Positions 43,232-51,453 of a stretch of 57,196 nucleotides of DNA are shown here, piece after piece. The stretch comes from Zavarzinella formosa DSM 19928 (lineage in GTDB: Bacteria > Planctomycetota > Planctomycetia > Gemmatales > Gemmataceae), in the NCBI RefSeq assembly GCF_000255705.1, contig NZ_JH636448.1, forward strand, positions 87,771 through 144,966. The letters run 5' to 3'. The position numbers and the translations under genes are program-made. Position 1 is the first letter of the stretch, and each line of letters starts with the position of its first letter. A model generated the notes under the pieces. That model did no database searches and was not told the origin of the DNA. It worked only from the letters and a program-made list of their open reading frames with translations.

Positions 43232-45574
43232 TCACTGCTTGAGCGTTGGGGTGGCCGGTTGGGCCGGAACAGTGGCCGAGGGGACAATTCTGATCTCTGC
43301 CGGCACTGGTTTAGCGGTGGCTGGCTCCCCCGGTTTCGGTTGAACGAGGATAAAATTCCCCGACGTTGTCTTCTGGGGAACCGCAATTGTGGACGTTGTC
43401 TTCTCGGTGTCCGCAATCGTGGTCCAGTAGACATTCTTGGTCTTGTCCCCCAATGTGTTCGTCGTCGGGCGGTCCGTGGTGATATTGATCGTCTCCGGCT
43501 TTTCCGTGTTTTCCATTCCCAGCTTCAATCGTAAATAGATGCCTTTGTCTCCCCCCGTCATCATCTTCACAAAACCCTGAATCGCCTGCTGGGCTTCCGG
43601 GGTGGTGGTCACGATCAGCGTGTCTCCATCCGTTTTTATTTCCATCACCACGTTCTTGATGCCGTTGAGCAGCGTGATCAGCGAAGCGGCTTGCTCTTTC
43701 GGGAGTTTGTACGTGGCCCGCGACAGGAGGATTGTTCCGGCCGTCGAGGGCATCGTGACAAGGTGAGGTTGATTCAACCAAACCCCCATCGGGGCCGGTT
43801 GGGCGGGGGGGACCGCAGGCGCCGTTTGTGCCCATAGCATGGGGGGGGCAACTGCAGCGGGGGTCAACGGCTTGGCGGGGACGGCGGGAGCCACGGCCGT
43901 GGGAGCCGCGCCCGGAGGCAACGGCTGGGCGACCGGCGGCGTCACGGGTGTCGTGAAACCGTAAAACGTATTAGCCGAGGGCTGAGACGCGGTAGCGGAG
44001 GGCTTGAGTTGATTTCCGTCGATCACCACGATCACGCCGGGAATCTCTTTGCCATCCGGCCCGATGACTTTGACGCCGTTGGTCCCCGCCTTAATCAGAC
44101 GTTGTTCCGGCTTGGCCTTGGCCGCCAGCAAGTCATGAAGCCGGGCAACGAGGGCTTCATGGGGGACGTTCGCAGGTTTCGGATCGGCCGCGTCCCGAGA
44201 TTTGAGCTCGTTTGCTTTCAGGTGCTCGTCGAATACCTTTCTCTTTTCCAGTTCGCGTTGCTGTCGTTCAAGCAACACTTTCGCCTCAATGATCTCTTTG
44301 TTGGCTTGGGCAATTCTGGCGGCTTCTTTCGCCTCTTGTTGTTGTTTGGATCGCAGGGCATCCATCCGCGCGGTCAGGGCTTTGATTTGTTCTTGAAGCA
44401 CTTTCAACTCGGCGTCTTCCGGCGGCGTCTTGACCAGAATCCCCTGCATTTCGATGTCAGCTTCCACCAGGAGGGGCGGTTTCGCCGGTTCGGGCTTGGC
44501 CGGGGCCTGTCCGAGCGTTAACGCGGGGATGGCGGCCAGACCGAACAAGGCCACGCAGAGTTTGGCGGCAAAGGCCGCGCGGCTTGGTGTCGTCGTTCGC
44601 ATGATTTGAGTCAACCTTTCTTGCATGTCCCGCTTACCTTCCCCAAGAACACCGACGGCGGCAGCGGGTCGCCGGCGGGGTTGAAACATACACACGGTCA
44701 GCAAAGCCTCGGCATACGTCCGGCGGTCGGCCTGCGTGGTCGCCCATTGATCGCAGGCCAGTTCGGCGTCGGCCCGCAACCGTCGGCGGGCCAGCCAGAA
44801 CACCGGATTCCACCAATGAACCACGGCCGCCAGCATTTCCAGCCAGCGCACCCAATGGTCCCGTCGTCGCAGATGAGCGAGTTCGTGGGCGATCACCGCC
44901 CGGCGTCCCTCGCCGCTCACCTGTTTTTCCAAGTCGGCCGGCCACAACAGCACGGGCCGGCCCACGCACCACATCACCGGGGAGGCCAGTCCCGCCAACA
45001 TCCGCACCACGGGCGTTCGCAGGCCCATCCCGTTCGCCACAATGGCCACCTCGGACACCAGCGAGTCCGGCGCCTTCTTCGCCAGCCGGGCAAATCGGCC
45101 GAACCGCCAAGTGTCCCGTGTCATCCGCAGGACCGTCAGCATCCCCCCGCCCATCCAGACAAACAACACCCACCATTCCCATCGCCGATCAGGTTCCGGC
45201 TTGGCGACAGTGACGGCCTCGATCTTCGACGAAGTGGATTCTTCGACAACCGGGAATTCCTCGCGGACAAACACCGGGGCGGCATTTTCCCCGAGCGGCA
45301 CTTCGATCATTTCTTCCGAGACCAACCCATAAACCGGCTCGGGCGAAAGCGTCAACGGATCAACCATCGTTGATACATCTTCCAACGGCGGGGCCGGCAG
45401 CGCCGCCACGGGAACGGACCAGAGGAATTCCACCGGCGACACGAGTTTGAACAACACAATCAGCCAAAGGGCATGCCGGACGCCGGGGGCGGGCCGGCCG
45501 AAACGAATGACCGTCCACACCAAGGCGGCGAACAGGGCGGCCGTCAGCGTGTTGGCCAAGAGCCACGCAATCAT
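43232..45574 (-). CDS. M56-family (BlaR1-like) membrane metallopeptidase
   Basis: The 780-residue protein starts with hydrophobic segments (MIAWLLANTLTAALFAALVW and RHALWLIVLFKLVSPVEFLW), has the zinc motif AVIAHELAHLRRRDHW (HELAH near 225-229) and further helices around WWVLFVWMGGGMLTVLRM and the later FAAKLCVALFGLAAI. In BlaR1/MecR1 the protease domain is activated by an outside signal and triggers cleavage of the repressor. The C-terminal 370 residues lack a penicillin-binding-type sensor: they contain a coiled coil (about 425-490), a Pro/Ala-rich linker and a small beta domain. The signal sensed is therefore unlikely to be a beta-lactam. Its ATG overlaps the blaI-like stop (45571-45574). 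Confidence 0.9.
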   Translation of the reverse strand: MIAWLLANTLTAALFAALVWTVIRFGRPAPGVRHALWLIVLFKLVSPVEFLWSVPVAALPAPPLEDVSTMVDPLTLSPEPVYGLVSEEMIEVPLGENAAPVFVREEFPVVEESTSSKIEAVTVAKPEPDRRWEWWVLFVWMGGGMLTVLRMTRDTWRFGRFARLAKKAPDSLVSEVAIVANGMGLRTPVVRMLAGLASPVMWCVGRPVLLWPADLEKQVSGEGRRAVIAHELAHLRRRDHWVRWLEMLAAVVHWWNPVFWLARRRLRADAELACDQWATTQADRRTYAEALLTVCMFQPRRRPAAAVGVLGEGKRDMQERLTQIMRTTTPSRAAFAAKLCVALFGLAAIPALTLGQAPAKPEPAKPPLLVEADIEMQGILVKTPPEDAELKVLQEQIKALTARMDALRSKQQQEAKEAARIAQANKEIIEAKVLLERQQRELEKRKVFDEHLKANELKSRDAADPKPANVPHEALVARLHDLLAAKAKPEQRLIKAGTNGVKVIGPDGKEIPGVIVVIDGNQLKPSATASQPSANTFYGFTTPVTPPVAQPLPPGAAPTAVAPAVPAKPLTPAAVAPPMLWAQTAPAVPPAQPAPMGVWLNQPHLVTMPSTAGTILLSRATYKLPKEQAASLITLLNGIKNVVMEIKTDGDTLIVTTTPEAQQAIQGFVKMMTGGDKGIYLRLKLGMENTEKPETINITTDRPTTNTLGDKTKNVYWTTIADTEKTTSTIAVPQKTTSGNFILVQPKPGEPATAKPVPAEIRIVPSATVPAQPATPTLKQ

Positions 45575-45984
45575 TTTTTGCCCCCCTTCTTCGGCTTCGC
45601 GGGCGGTTCGCCATCGAGCTTGTCGAGAAGTTCCCGAAACTGGGCGATCTCCTCCGGCGAGAACTTGCCCCCCTCGACCAAGGCAAGCATTAACGGGGAG
45701 GAAGTTCCCTCGCAATACGTGGCGGCCAGATCGGTGAGTTGCTGTTGCAGCAACTCATTGAGCGTGACGGCCGCCTTGTAAACATGGGCCGGGGTGGACC
45801 GGCCGCACTCCACATACCCCTTGCCCGCCAGCCGGGTAAGCAGGGTCTGCACGGTGGTGTACGCCCAGGTGGCGCCCTGATCCAACAAGACCGTGTGCAG
45901 CTCACGAACAGTTCCCGGCCCGTGGTCCCACAGGGCCTTCAGCACGGCCCGTTCGGTTTCACTGATGGGTGACGGCGACGACAA
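45571..45984 (-). CDS. BlaI/MecI/CopY-type transcriptional repressor
   Basis: The 137-residue protein has the winged-helix domain of the BlaI family: SETERAVLKALWDHGPGTVR (about 8-27), AYTTVQTLLTRLAGKGYVEC (about 40-59) and a C-terminal dimerisation helix region, ending in a Lys-rich tail. It should bind paired operators as a dimer and be cleaved or released through the M56 partner encoded next. The start is TTG at 45984 with AGGAGGG 6 bases upstream. Two operator-like repeats lie just upstream (45996-46013, 46021-46038), so it probably represses its own operon. Confidence 0.92.
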   Translation of the reverse strand: MSSPSPISETERAVLKALWDHGPGTVRELHTVLLDQGATWAYTTVQTLLTRLAGKGYVECGRSTPAHVYKAAVTLNELLQQQLTDLAATYCEGTSSPLMLALVEGGKFSPEEIAQFRELLDKLDGEPPAKPKKGGKK

Positions 45985-45995
45985 GAAAAGCCCTC

Positions 45996-46038
45996 CTACA
46001 TGTTGTCGGAGGACAGTCTACTACAATGTGTCGGAGGA
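45996..46038. promoter_or_regulatory. Paired operator-like direct repeats of the BlaI-type operon
   Basis: CTACATGTTGTCGGAGGA (45996-46013) and CTACAATGTGTCGGAGGA (46021-46038) are near-identical 18-base repeats whose starts are 25 bases apart. Each contains an ACA-TGT half-palindrome like BlaI operators. The left copy overlaps the ribosome-binding site of the repressor gene. Confidence 0.65.
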
Positions 46039-46088
46039 TGTCAATCCGAGATTCTGGATTTGTTACACTTCGGGGGAATGACCAACTT

Positions 46089-46225
46089 GGAATGACCAAC
46101 TCAGAATGACCAATGACCAATGACCAATGACCAATCAGGATTTGTTCACTAACCCAGATAAGGCTCAAACACAATCGGTTTGGTCATTGGTCATTGGTCA
46201 TTGGTCATTCCGAGTTGGTCATTCC
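46089..46225. repeat. AATGACC-type inverted repeat overlapping the phosphoesterase 3' end
   Basis: Arms at 46089-46134 and 46180-46225 are reverse complements with one difference. Each arm is built from the heptamer AATGACC or its complement, with four tandem copies near the centre. The right arm covers the stop codon (46191) and encodes the last residues (NDQLGMTNDQ) of the phosphoesterase. Confidence 0.92.
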
Positions 46226-46829
46226 AGCCGGTCATTTCCACCATCATTCCCGCCGGCCCGGCGTTGACAACGAGCGTTGGGCCGTTTTGGAATTGCTTGC
46301 CGCCGCTGGCATGAATATGCCCGCAGACGACGAGACGGGGGAGCCGCTCATCAACGATCTTTCGCACGGCCTGGCTTCCGAGATGCTTGCCGTTGGAAGC
46401 CATGTCGAGCAATCCAAACGGCGGGGAATGGCTGACGAGGATGCCCCCGGCCGGGAAATCTCGCAACAATTCGGCCGCTTGTTCTTCACTGAAATCGTAA
46501 CTCCAGCTTCCGAACGGCGTGACCGGAACCGCTCCGCCGAGGCCGAAGATATCGAGGCCATTCAGAGTGATCCCCGTGCCGTGCAAGACGTGCGTGCGGG
46601 GATGATCCCGGCAGGCTTCTGTGAGTTCCTCCAATGATTCATTGTTGCCGGGAACATAGACCGCCGGACATGAAAGATCCCGCAGAATGTCCAGTGTCAG
46701 CGCCAGACGCTGGCGGCCATTGGCGAAGTCCCCCGCGCCGATGGCAATGTCGGTCTTCGCGGACAGGGCGACCAAATTTCGGGCGGCCGCGGTGTCACAA
46801 TGCAGGTCGGAGAATAAGAGGAGTTTCAT
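46191..46829 (-). CDS. Calcineurin-like metallophosphoesterase
   Basis: The 212-residue protein has the metallophosphoesterase metal motifs in order: FSDLHCD (residues 6-12), GAGDFANG (about 32-39), PGNNES (about 60-65), LVSHSPP (about 131-137) and CGHIHASGG (about 170-178). These ligands hold two metals that cleave phosphoesters, often in nucleotides or RNA. The substrate is unknown. The C-terminal ten or so residues come from the repeat arm at 46180-46225 and probably replace an earlier C-terminus. Confidence 0.9.
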   Translation of the reverse strand: MKLLLFSDLHCDTAAARNLVALSAKTDIAIGAGDFANGRQRLALTLDILRDLSCPAVYVPGNNESLEELTEACRDHPRTHVLHGTGITLNGLDIFGLGGAVPVTPFGSWSYDFSEEQAAELLRDFPAGGILVSHSPPFGLLDMASNGKHLGSQAVRKIVDERLPRLVVCGHIHASGGKQFQNGPTLVVNAGPAGMMVEMTGWNDQLGMTNDQ

Positions 46830-46923
46830 CGCGAGAGTTATCCGGTTGCCTGATGTGGGTTTTCGACTAACCTACCCGAATCGGTTCCGGGGGGCGAGAT
46901 GCCCGTCAACGGAGGAACGGATC

Positions 46924-47595
46924 ATGCAAACGCGGCTTGCGGCCATCATCACACTGCTTTTCATCGGCTCCATCAGCCGGGCCGATGAAAAGGATGGTTG
47001 GATGGAATTGTTCAACGGCAAAGACTTCACCGGCTGGGTGATCGACGGCCCGAAGGACTACAAGGACAAAGCAGACGGAAACAAGGTGAAACCGCTTTGG
47101 ACCGTCGAAGAGGGTCTCATCCGCACGACGGGCAACGGTTTCGGCTTCTTGCGATACGACAAGAAGTTCGACAATTTTGTGTTCCACGTCGAGTACCGGA
47201 TGGTGAAAGAAAAAGACGTGAACAGCGGACTTGGCATCCGGACGATGATTTTCGATCCGAAGAAATCATTGGAAACCCGGCCGAGCATGTATTCCTACGA
47301 AGTCCAATTGCTGGACGACACGGGAGCCAAGCCGAACGAACATGGAACCGGATCGCTATACCGTTATGTGGCCCCGGCGAAAACGGCCCATAAACCGGCC
47401 CCGGAATGGAACACCGTTGAAGTGGAATGCGTCGGCCCGAAGATCCGAATCAGTTTCAACGGAACCGAAACACTGAACTTTGACCAGTCGACAAACCCCA
47501 AATTAAAGGACAAACCCCTGAGCGGTTATGTGTGCCTGCAAACGCATAGCAAACAGGTGGAGTTCAAAAATGTTCGATTGAAGGTTTTGAAATGA
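46924..47595 (+). CDS. Secreted DUF1080 (3-keto-disaccharide hydrolase-type) protein
   Basis: A signal peptide (MQTRLAAIITLLFIGSISRA) precedes a single DUF1080 lectin-like domain: WMELFNGKDFTGWVIDG at its start, GFGFLRYDKKFDNFVFHVEY with VNSGLGIRTM in the middle and GYVCLQTHSKQVEFKNVRLK at its end. The domain is very common in planctomycetes; some members hydrolyse 3-keto-sugars, others may only bind sugar. GGAGG is 8 bases before the ATG at 46924; the longer frame to 46687 overlaps the divergent phosphoesterase and is not supported. Confidence 0.92.
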   Translation: MQTRLAAIITLLFIGSISRADEKDGWMELFNGKDFTGWVIDGPKDYKDKADGNKVKPLWTVEEGLIRTTGNGFGFLRYDKKFDNFVFHVEYRMVKEKDVNSGLGIRTMIFDPKKSLETRPSMYSYEVQLLDDTGAKPNEHGTGSLYRYVAPAKTAHKPAPEWNTVEVECVGPKIRISFNGTETLNFDQSTNPKLKDKPLSGYVCLQTHSKQVEFKNVRLKVLK

Positions 47596-47606
47596 GATGT
47601 TTGGCG

Positions 47607-47662
47607 AGTAGGTCAGGCTTTCTAGCCTGACGTGTTCGTCAGGCTAGAAAGCCTGACCTACT
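47607..47662. repeat. GTCAGGC-family hairpin (26-bp perfect stem)
   Basis: Arms 47607-47632 and 47637-47662 pair perfectly with a 4-base loop (TGTT). Each arm contains GTCAGGCTTTC and AGCCTGAC, the same words as at 16352-16408. It lies between the DUF1080 gene and the S1-domain gene, 11 bases after the stop. Confidence 0.95.
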
Positions 47663-47714
47663 TTCTTGAAGTGCCGACGCCCGAAGTGAAGCTCCCCCAA
47701 GTTGAAAGTGAATC

Positions 47715-49151
47715 ATGAGCGACGAAAACACCACCCCGACACCCTCCCCGGCCCCGGCCGAAATCCCCGCCGCCGAAGCGGCCGCTCCGGCTCCGGCGAC
47801 GGGAGCAACCCCGGCACCGGCCGGACCTCCCGCCACCGGCGAACGGCCGAAGATTGTCAAAAAGTTCTTCAAGGATCGACCGAAGGACGACCGGCCGAAA
47901 CTAGACCTGACGGAAATCTCCACGGGCGTGAAACTTCGTCAATTGGACGCGGACATCGAAGCCGAACTGGCTTCCGCCATGTCCGGGTTCGACGACCGGA
48001 TGACCACGGACACCAAAGCATTCAAGGAGAATGCCGCCAAGCCGAAGGAGGCCAACAGCGGCCGGTTCATGGGCACGGTGTTGAGCATCCACGGCAAGGA
48101 TGTGTTTCTGGACATTCCCGGCCGCCGACATCAAGGACTTCTGCCGTACAGCGCCTTCGAGAAACCGCCGGTGATCGGCGATCAGATCGAAGTGGGCATC
48201 GAAGGATTCGACTCCGAAAACGGCGTGCTTCGCCTCACCAAAGACGGTTCGGCCATGTCGGTTGACTGGTCTTCCGTGAAAAAGGGGCAGACGGTCGAGG
48301 CCCGCGTTGTGGGCACGAACAAGGGGGGATTGTCCGTTGAAGTCAACGGCATCCGGGCCTTCCTGCCGATCAGCCAGATTGACATGTACCGCGTCGAGAA
48401 CATCGAGCAGTTCATGAATCAAAAGCTGATTTGTCAGGTGATGGAAGTCATTCCCAGCGAGAAGAATCTCGTCGTGAGCCGCCGGGCCTTGCTGGAGGCA
48501 GATCGCAAACGATTGGAAGAATCGTTCTGGAACGACATCGAAGTCGGTCAAGTGAAAAAGGGAACCATCCGCTCCATCCAGAAGTTCGGGGCTTTCGTGA
48601 ACATCGGGGCGGCTGATGGTTTGCTCCCCATTTCCGAACTGATGTGGGGCCGGGTCGGCAAAGTCGAAGATGTGGTGAAAGATGGCCAACAGGTCGAAGT
48701 TAAAGTGACGAAGGTGGACCGCGAAGCCCGCCGGTTGACCCTGAGCTTGAAATCGATGACCGAAAGCCCGTGGATGTCGATCTCGGAACGGTTGCCGATC
48801 GGCACCAACCTGAAGGCCAAGATCACCCGCATCGCCGAATTCGGCGCCTTTGCGGAAGTGGAACCCGGCATTGAAGGCTTGATCCACATCTCCGAAATGG
48901 GCCTCCCCCGTGGTCGCCGGATTCGTGATCGGTTCCAAGAGAACAAAGAATACGACGTGCAAGTCGTGAGCATCGACAAGGAAGCCCAGCGGATGGGATT
49001 GTCGGTGCAGGCAATTGAAGTGGCGAAGCAAAAGACGGAAGCTGAGGCCGCCAAAGCCGAGATGGCCGCCCGCGAAGCCGCCGAAGAGGCCGCCGAGGAA
49101 GAACCGAAGCCCAAGAAGGTCTTCCCGTTCAAACTCCGCGGCGGGAAGTAA
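47715..49151 (+). CDS. Protein with four S1 RNA-binding domains (ribosomal S1-like)
   Basis: An acidic, Ala/Pro-rich N-terminus of about 60 residues leads to four S1 barrels at about 113-178, 188-252, 268-340 and 355-425. Clear starts are FMGTVLSIHGKDVFLDIPGR, KKGTIRSIQKFGAFVNIGAA and LKAKITRIAEFGAFAEVEPG. A Glu/Lys/Ala-rich tail ends the 478-residue protein. Ribosomal S1 normally has four to six repeats and helps mRNAs bind the 30S subunit; this could be the planctomycete S1 or a paralogue. The gene converges on the deoxyhypusine-synthase homologue with a long perfect inverted repeat in between. Confidence 0.88.
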   Translation: MSDENTTPTPSPAPAEIPAAEAAAPAPATGATPAPAGPPATGERPKIVKKFFKDRPKDDRPKLDLTEISTGVKLRQLDADIEAELASAMSGFDDRMTTDTKAFKENAAKPKEANSGRFMGTVLSIHGKDVFLDIPGRRHQGLLPYSAFEKPPVIGDQIEVGIEGFDSENGVLRLTKDGSAMSVDWSSVKKGQTVEARVVGTNKGGLSVEVNGIRAFLPISQIDMYRVENIEQFMNQKLICQVMEVIPSEKNLVVSRRALLEADRKRLEESFWNDIEVGQVKKGTIRSIQKFGAFVNIGAADGLLPISELMWGRVGKVEDVVKDGQQVEVKVTKVDREARRLTLSLKSMTESPWMSISERLPIGTNLKAKITRIAEFGAFAEVEPGIEGLIHISEMGLPRGRRIRDRFQENKEYDVQVVSIDKEAQRMGLSVQAIEVAKQKTEAEAAKAEMAAREAAEEAAEEEPKPKKVFPFKLRGGK

Positions 49152-49160
49152 AGAGAAGAC

Positions 49161-49289
49161 AAGAAAAGACTTAACCACAAAGACGCAAAGATCACACAAA
49201 GTTTCACAGAGAAAGCAAAAAAAGATTTCTTCTTTCTTCTCTGTGAAACTTTGTGTGATCTTTGCGTCTTTGTGGTTAAGTCTTTTCTT
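49161..49289. repeat. Perfect inverted repeat (53-base arms) between convergent genes
   Basis: Arms 49161-49213 and 49237-49289 are exact reverse complements with a 23-base A/T-rich loop. The left arm starts 9 bases after the S1-gene stop, and the right arm ends 4 bases before the stop of the minus-strand gene. It contains ACGCAAAGATC and CACAAAG words shared with 9769-9951. It probably terminates both transcripts. Confidence 0.95.
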
Positions 49290-49293
49290 CTTG

Positions 49294-50346
49294 TCAGTTA
49301 GCCGCGACCGGGTCCAACAGCGTGTTCCACTTGCGGAACGTGCGGTTCTTCCATTCGCCGGTATGATAGGCGTAGCCTAGCAGCAGCGGCATCGCCAGTG
49401 TCGCTTCGGCAAACACCATTTGCTCGTAAGCCAAATCCACTTTGCCCCAACTGGAGGCTTCCTTCAGCGTGCTGCCGGAGAGGGCGCCGTCGCGGGAGTC
49501 AGCCACCGTCACTTGAATGGCATACTTGTGCATCGGGGCGTCATTGCCGAGGATTTCGGCGGCCACCACGATGTCTTGGGCGAAGTTCTTCGGCACGCCG
49601 CCGCCGATCATGAACAGGCCGGTCGTCGGGTTGGCGATCTTCAATTGCGTCAATTCGTAGAAATCTTTGGCACTGTCGATGGACACTTTCGGGGCGTCGC
49701 CTCGGGCGTGCTGATGGGCGACGAAACCGAAACCGGCCGAACAATCGCTGAGGGCCGGGACGAAGATCGGCACTTCGTGCTTGAAGGCTTCGTACACAAT
49801 GCTGTCAGCAGTCTTGCAGCCGTTCTTGTCGAGGTATTCGCCCATCGCCCGGACGAACTCGCGGGAAGAATACGGCCGGGGATCGAGGTCGTCCGTGATT
49901 TGCCGCATCACGTCGTCGCACACCCGCAGTTCGTCTTCGTCGATCAGCGTGTCGTAAATCCGGTCGATGGCCAGTTCTCGCAAGTCGGCATCGTGCATGC
50001 CAGACTTCAGGGCTTCTTCGGCCACATAGTGCTTGAACCCGAGGGCTTCAAAGAAGTCTTGGTCAACAATGTTGGCTCCGGTGCTGACGATGGCATCCAC
50101 CATTTTGCAGCGGATGGCGTCGACAATGACCTTCTTCAACCCGGCGCTAATGAGCGACCCGGCGAGGCAGAGAATGATGCCGCAATCCTTGTCCTGGACC
50201 ATACGAGCGGTGATGTCGGCCGCCCGGCCGAGGTCGCGGGCCGAGAAGGCCATGTTCTTCATGGCGTCCACCATCGGCACGACGTTATGCTTCGTCATGT
50301 CGATGTGTTCGATGGGCGTCTTCAGCAATTCTTTCTTGGTCAACAT
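49294..50346 (-). CDS. Deoxyhypusine-synthase family protein
   Basis: The 350-residue protein is a homologue of eukaryotic and archaeal deoxyhypusine synthase. CGIILCLAGSLISAGLKKVI (about 55-74), DAIVSTGANIVDQDFFEALG (about 84-103), TTGLFMIGGGVPKNF and the catalytic region DGALSGSTLKEASSWGKVDL, whose Lys (near 301) corresponds to the enzyme's covalent Lys, are all visible. Bacteria lack eIF5A, and characterised bacterial relatives make homospermidine or related polyamines from spermidine, so that is the likeliest role. ATG at 50346 begins the family match. It does not appear to be in an operon. Confidence 0.88.
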   Translation of the reverse strand: MLTKKELLKTPIEHIDMTKHNVVPMVDAMKNMAFSARDLGRAADITARMVQDKDCGIILCLAGSLISAGLKKVIVDAIRCKMVDAIVSTGANIVDQDFFEALGFKHYVAEEALKSGMHDADLRELAIDRIYDTLIDEDELRVCDDVMRQITDDLDPRPYSSREFVRAMGEYLDKNGCKTADSIVYEAFKHEVPIFVPALSDCSAGFGFVAHQHARGDAPKVSIDSAKDFYELTQLKIANPTTGLFMIGGGVPKNFAQDIVVAAEILGNDAPMHKYAIQVTVADSRDGALSGSTLKEASSWGKVDLAYEQMVFAEATLAMPLLLGYAYHTGEWKNRTFRKWNTLLDPVAAN

Positions 50347-50522
50347 GGCGTCGGCCTTTCTCGGGTCAAAGCGGGTTCGGAAAACGAAACAAGCCACCAC
50401 GGCCTGCTACGGTGTGGGTCGCCCGTGCGACGCACCCGCCATTGCAGCCCGAGGTGGCTTGAGAAATTAATATATACGTCAGCCGAACGCTAAGACAAGT
50501 CTCCGGGATGTTCTCCAAAATT

Positions 50523-51443
50523 TCATGATTCGATGCCGAGTTCTTCCAAGGTATTTGCCGTGAGAATTCGCGTGGAAAGCTCCATTAGTTCATCAATACT
50601 CTTCATTTCAAGTTGATGATCCAGTTCGGATGGGACACCGCCAAACTTCGCCGTCAATTGACGGATCACGACCTTGATAATTCCCTTGCTAATTCCCTCT
50701 TGAACACCTTTCTCTCTTGTAGTCACGTTCATGGCTTTTAATCCTCGAAAATTAGGGCTGCCCTGAAGTTGTTCAAACTGGTTTTGCTGATCGGGCGTCA
50801 GCGGAAGATATGCCTGCACACATTCGGCAAGCAAGTATTTCCGGTTTTCATCCAGTTCTGATCCGGCGATTCGCTCCAATGCCCGGCCACCCAGAGGCAC
50901 TGTTTGCGAAGGGTTCATCTGCATGAATGGAATCAGGCCGACACCGAGCAGGTTTTGCCCCTCGACATATTCTAACGCATCCAACCGGGGAAGACCGACG
51001 TACAAATAGCGAAACCGCAGTACTTCCAAGTTTCCGAACGTCTCGGTGTATTCGTCCTGATCGATGCCGCCCATGCCGACCTTGAGATAGATGGCCACGG
51101 GAAGAACCGGCAAGCCGTGTTTTGTCCGCAGGTGGGAATAGCTCTCCCACAATTGTCGGCGGGCAACGGTGGTCCGGTCGGCCGATTTGATCTCCACATG
51201 AACAAGGGCCAGATATTCGGCCGGATCGCCGGGCCGGACCAGTTCCGGTGAGCGAACCGGAACTCGGGCCAGCAAATCAAGCGTCCGGCGCCGCCCCTCC
51301 GGCGGATCGGCAAAGACTTCTTTGTCCAGCCACTCAACGTGAGAGAAGTCCAGCCATTCGGCCCACGACGGGAAGAACAGTTCAAAAAACTCCGGGAAGA
51401 ACAAAGCGAACAAGTTCTTCAGGCGTTGATCGTGGTCTTCCAT
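50523..51443 (-). CDS. Rpn-family (PD-(D/E)XK) nuclease-like protein with DUF4351-type C-terminus
   Basis: The 306-residue protein begins MEDHDQRLKNLFALFFPEFF and carries the nuclease motif with Asp in TLDLLARV (about 54-61) and Glu-x-Lys in LVHVEIKSADRTTV (about 78-91). The C-terminal helices (VIRQLTAKFGGVPSELDHQLE, MELSTRIL) match DUF4351, usual in these proteins. Rpn proteins promote recombination through DNA cleavage in E. coli; many copies occur in planctomycete and cyanobacterial genomes. GAGG precedes the ATG by 8 bases. It starts 10 bases after the stop of the glycosidase-like gene, so the two are probably co-transcribed by position rather than function. Confidence 0.88.
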   Translation of the reverse strand: MEDHDQRLKNLFALFFPEFFELFFPSWAEWLDFSHVEWLDKEVFADPPEGRRRTLDLLARVPVRSPELVRPGDPAEYLALVHVEIKSADRTTVARRQLWESYSHLRTKHGLPVLPVAIYLKVGMGGIDQDEYTETFGNLEVLRFRYLYVGLPRLDALEYVEGQNLLGVGLIPFMQMNPSQTVPLGGRALERIAGSELDENRKYLLAECVQAYLPLTPDQQNQFEQLQGSPNFRGLKAMNVTTREKGVQEGISKGIIKVVIRQLTAKFGGVPSELDHQLEMKSIDELMELSTRILTANTLEELGIES

Positions 51444-51453
51444 GTCTGGTTCC

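Noticed and set aside
47901-49199. 432-codon open frame on the minus strand
   Set aside because: It is antisense to the four-S1-domain gene and starts within the inverted repeat.
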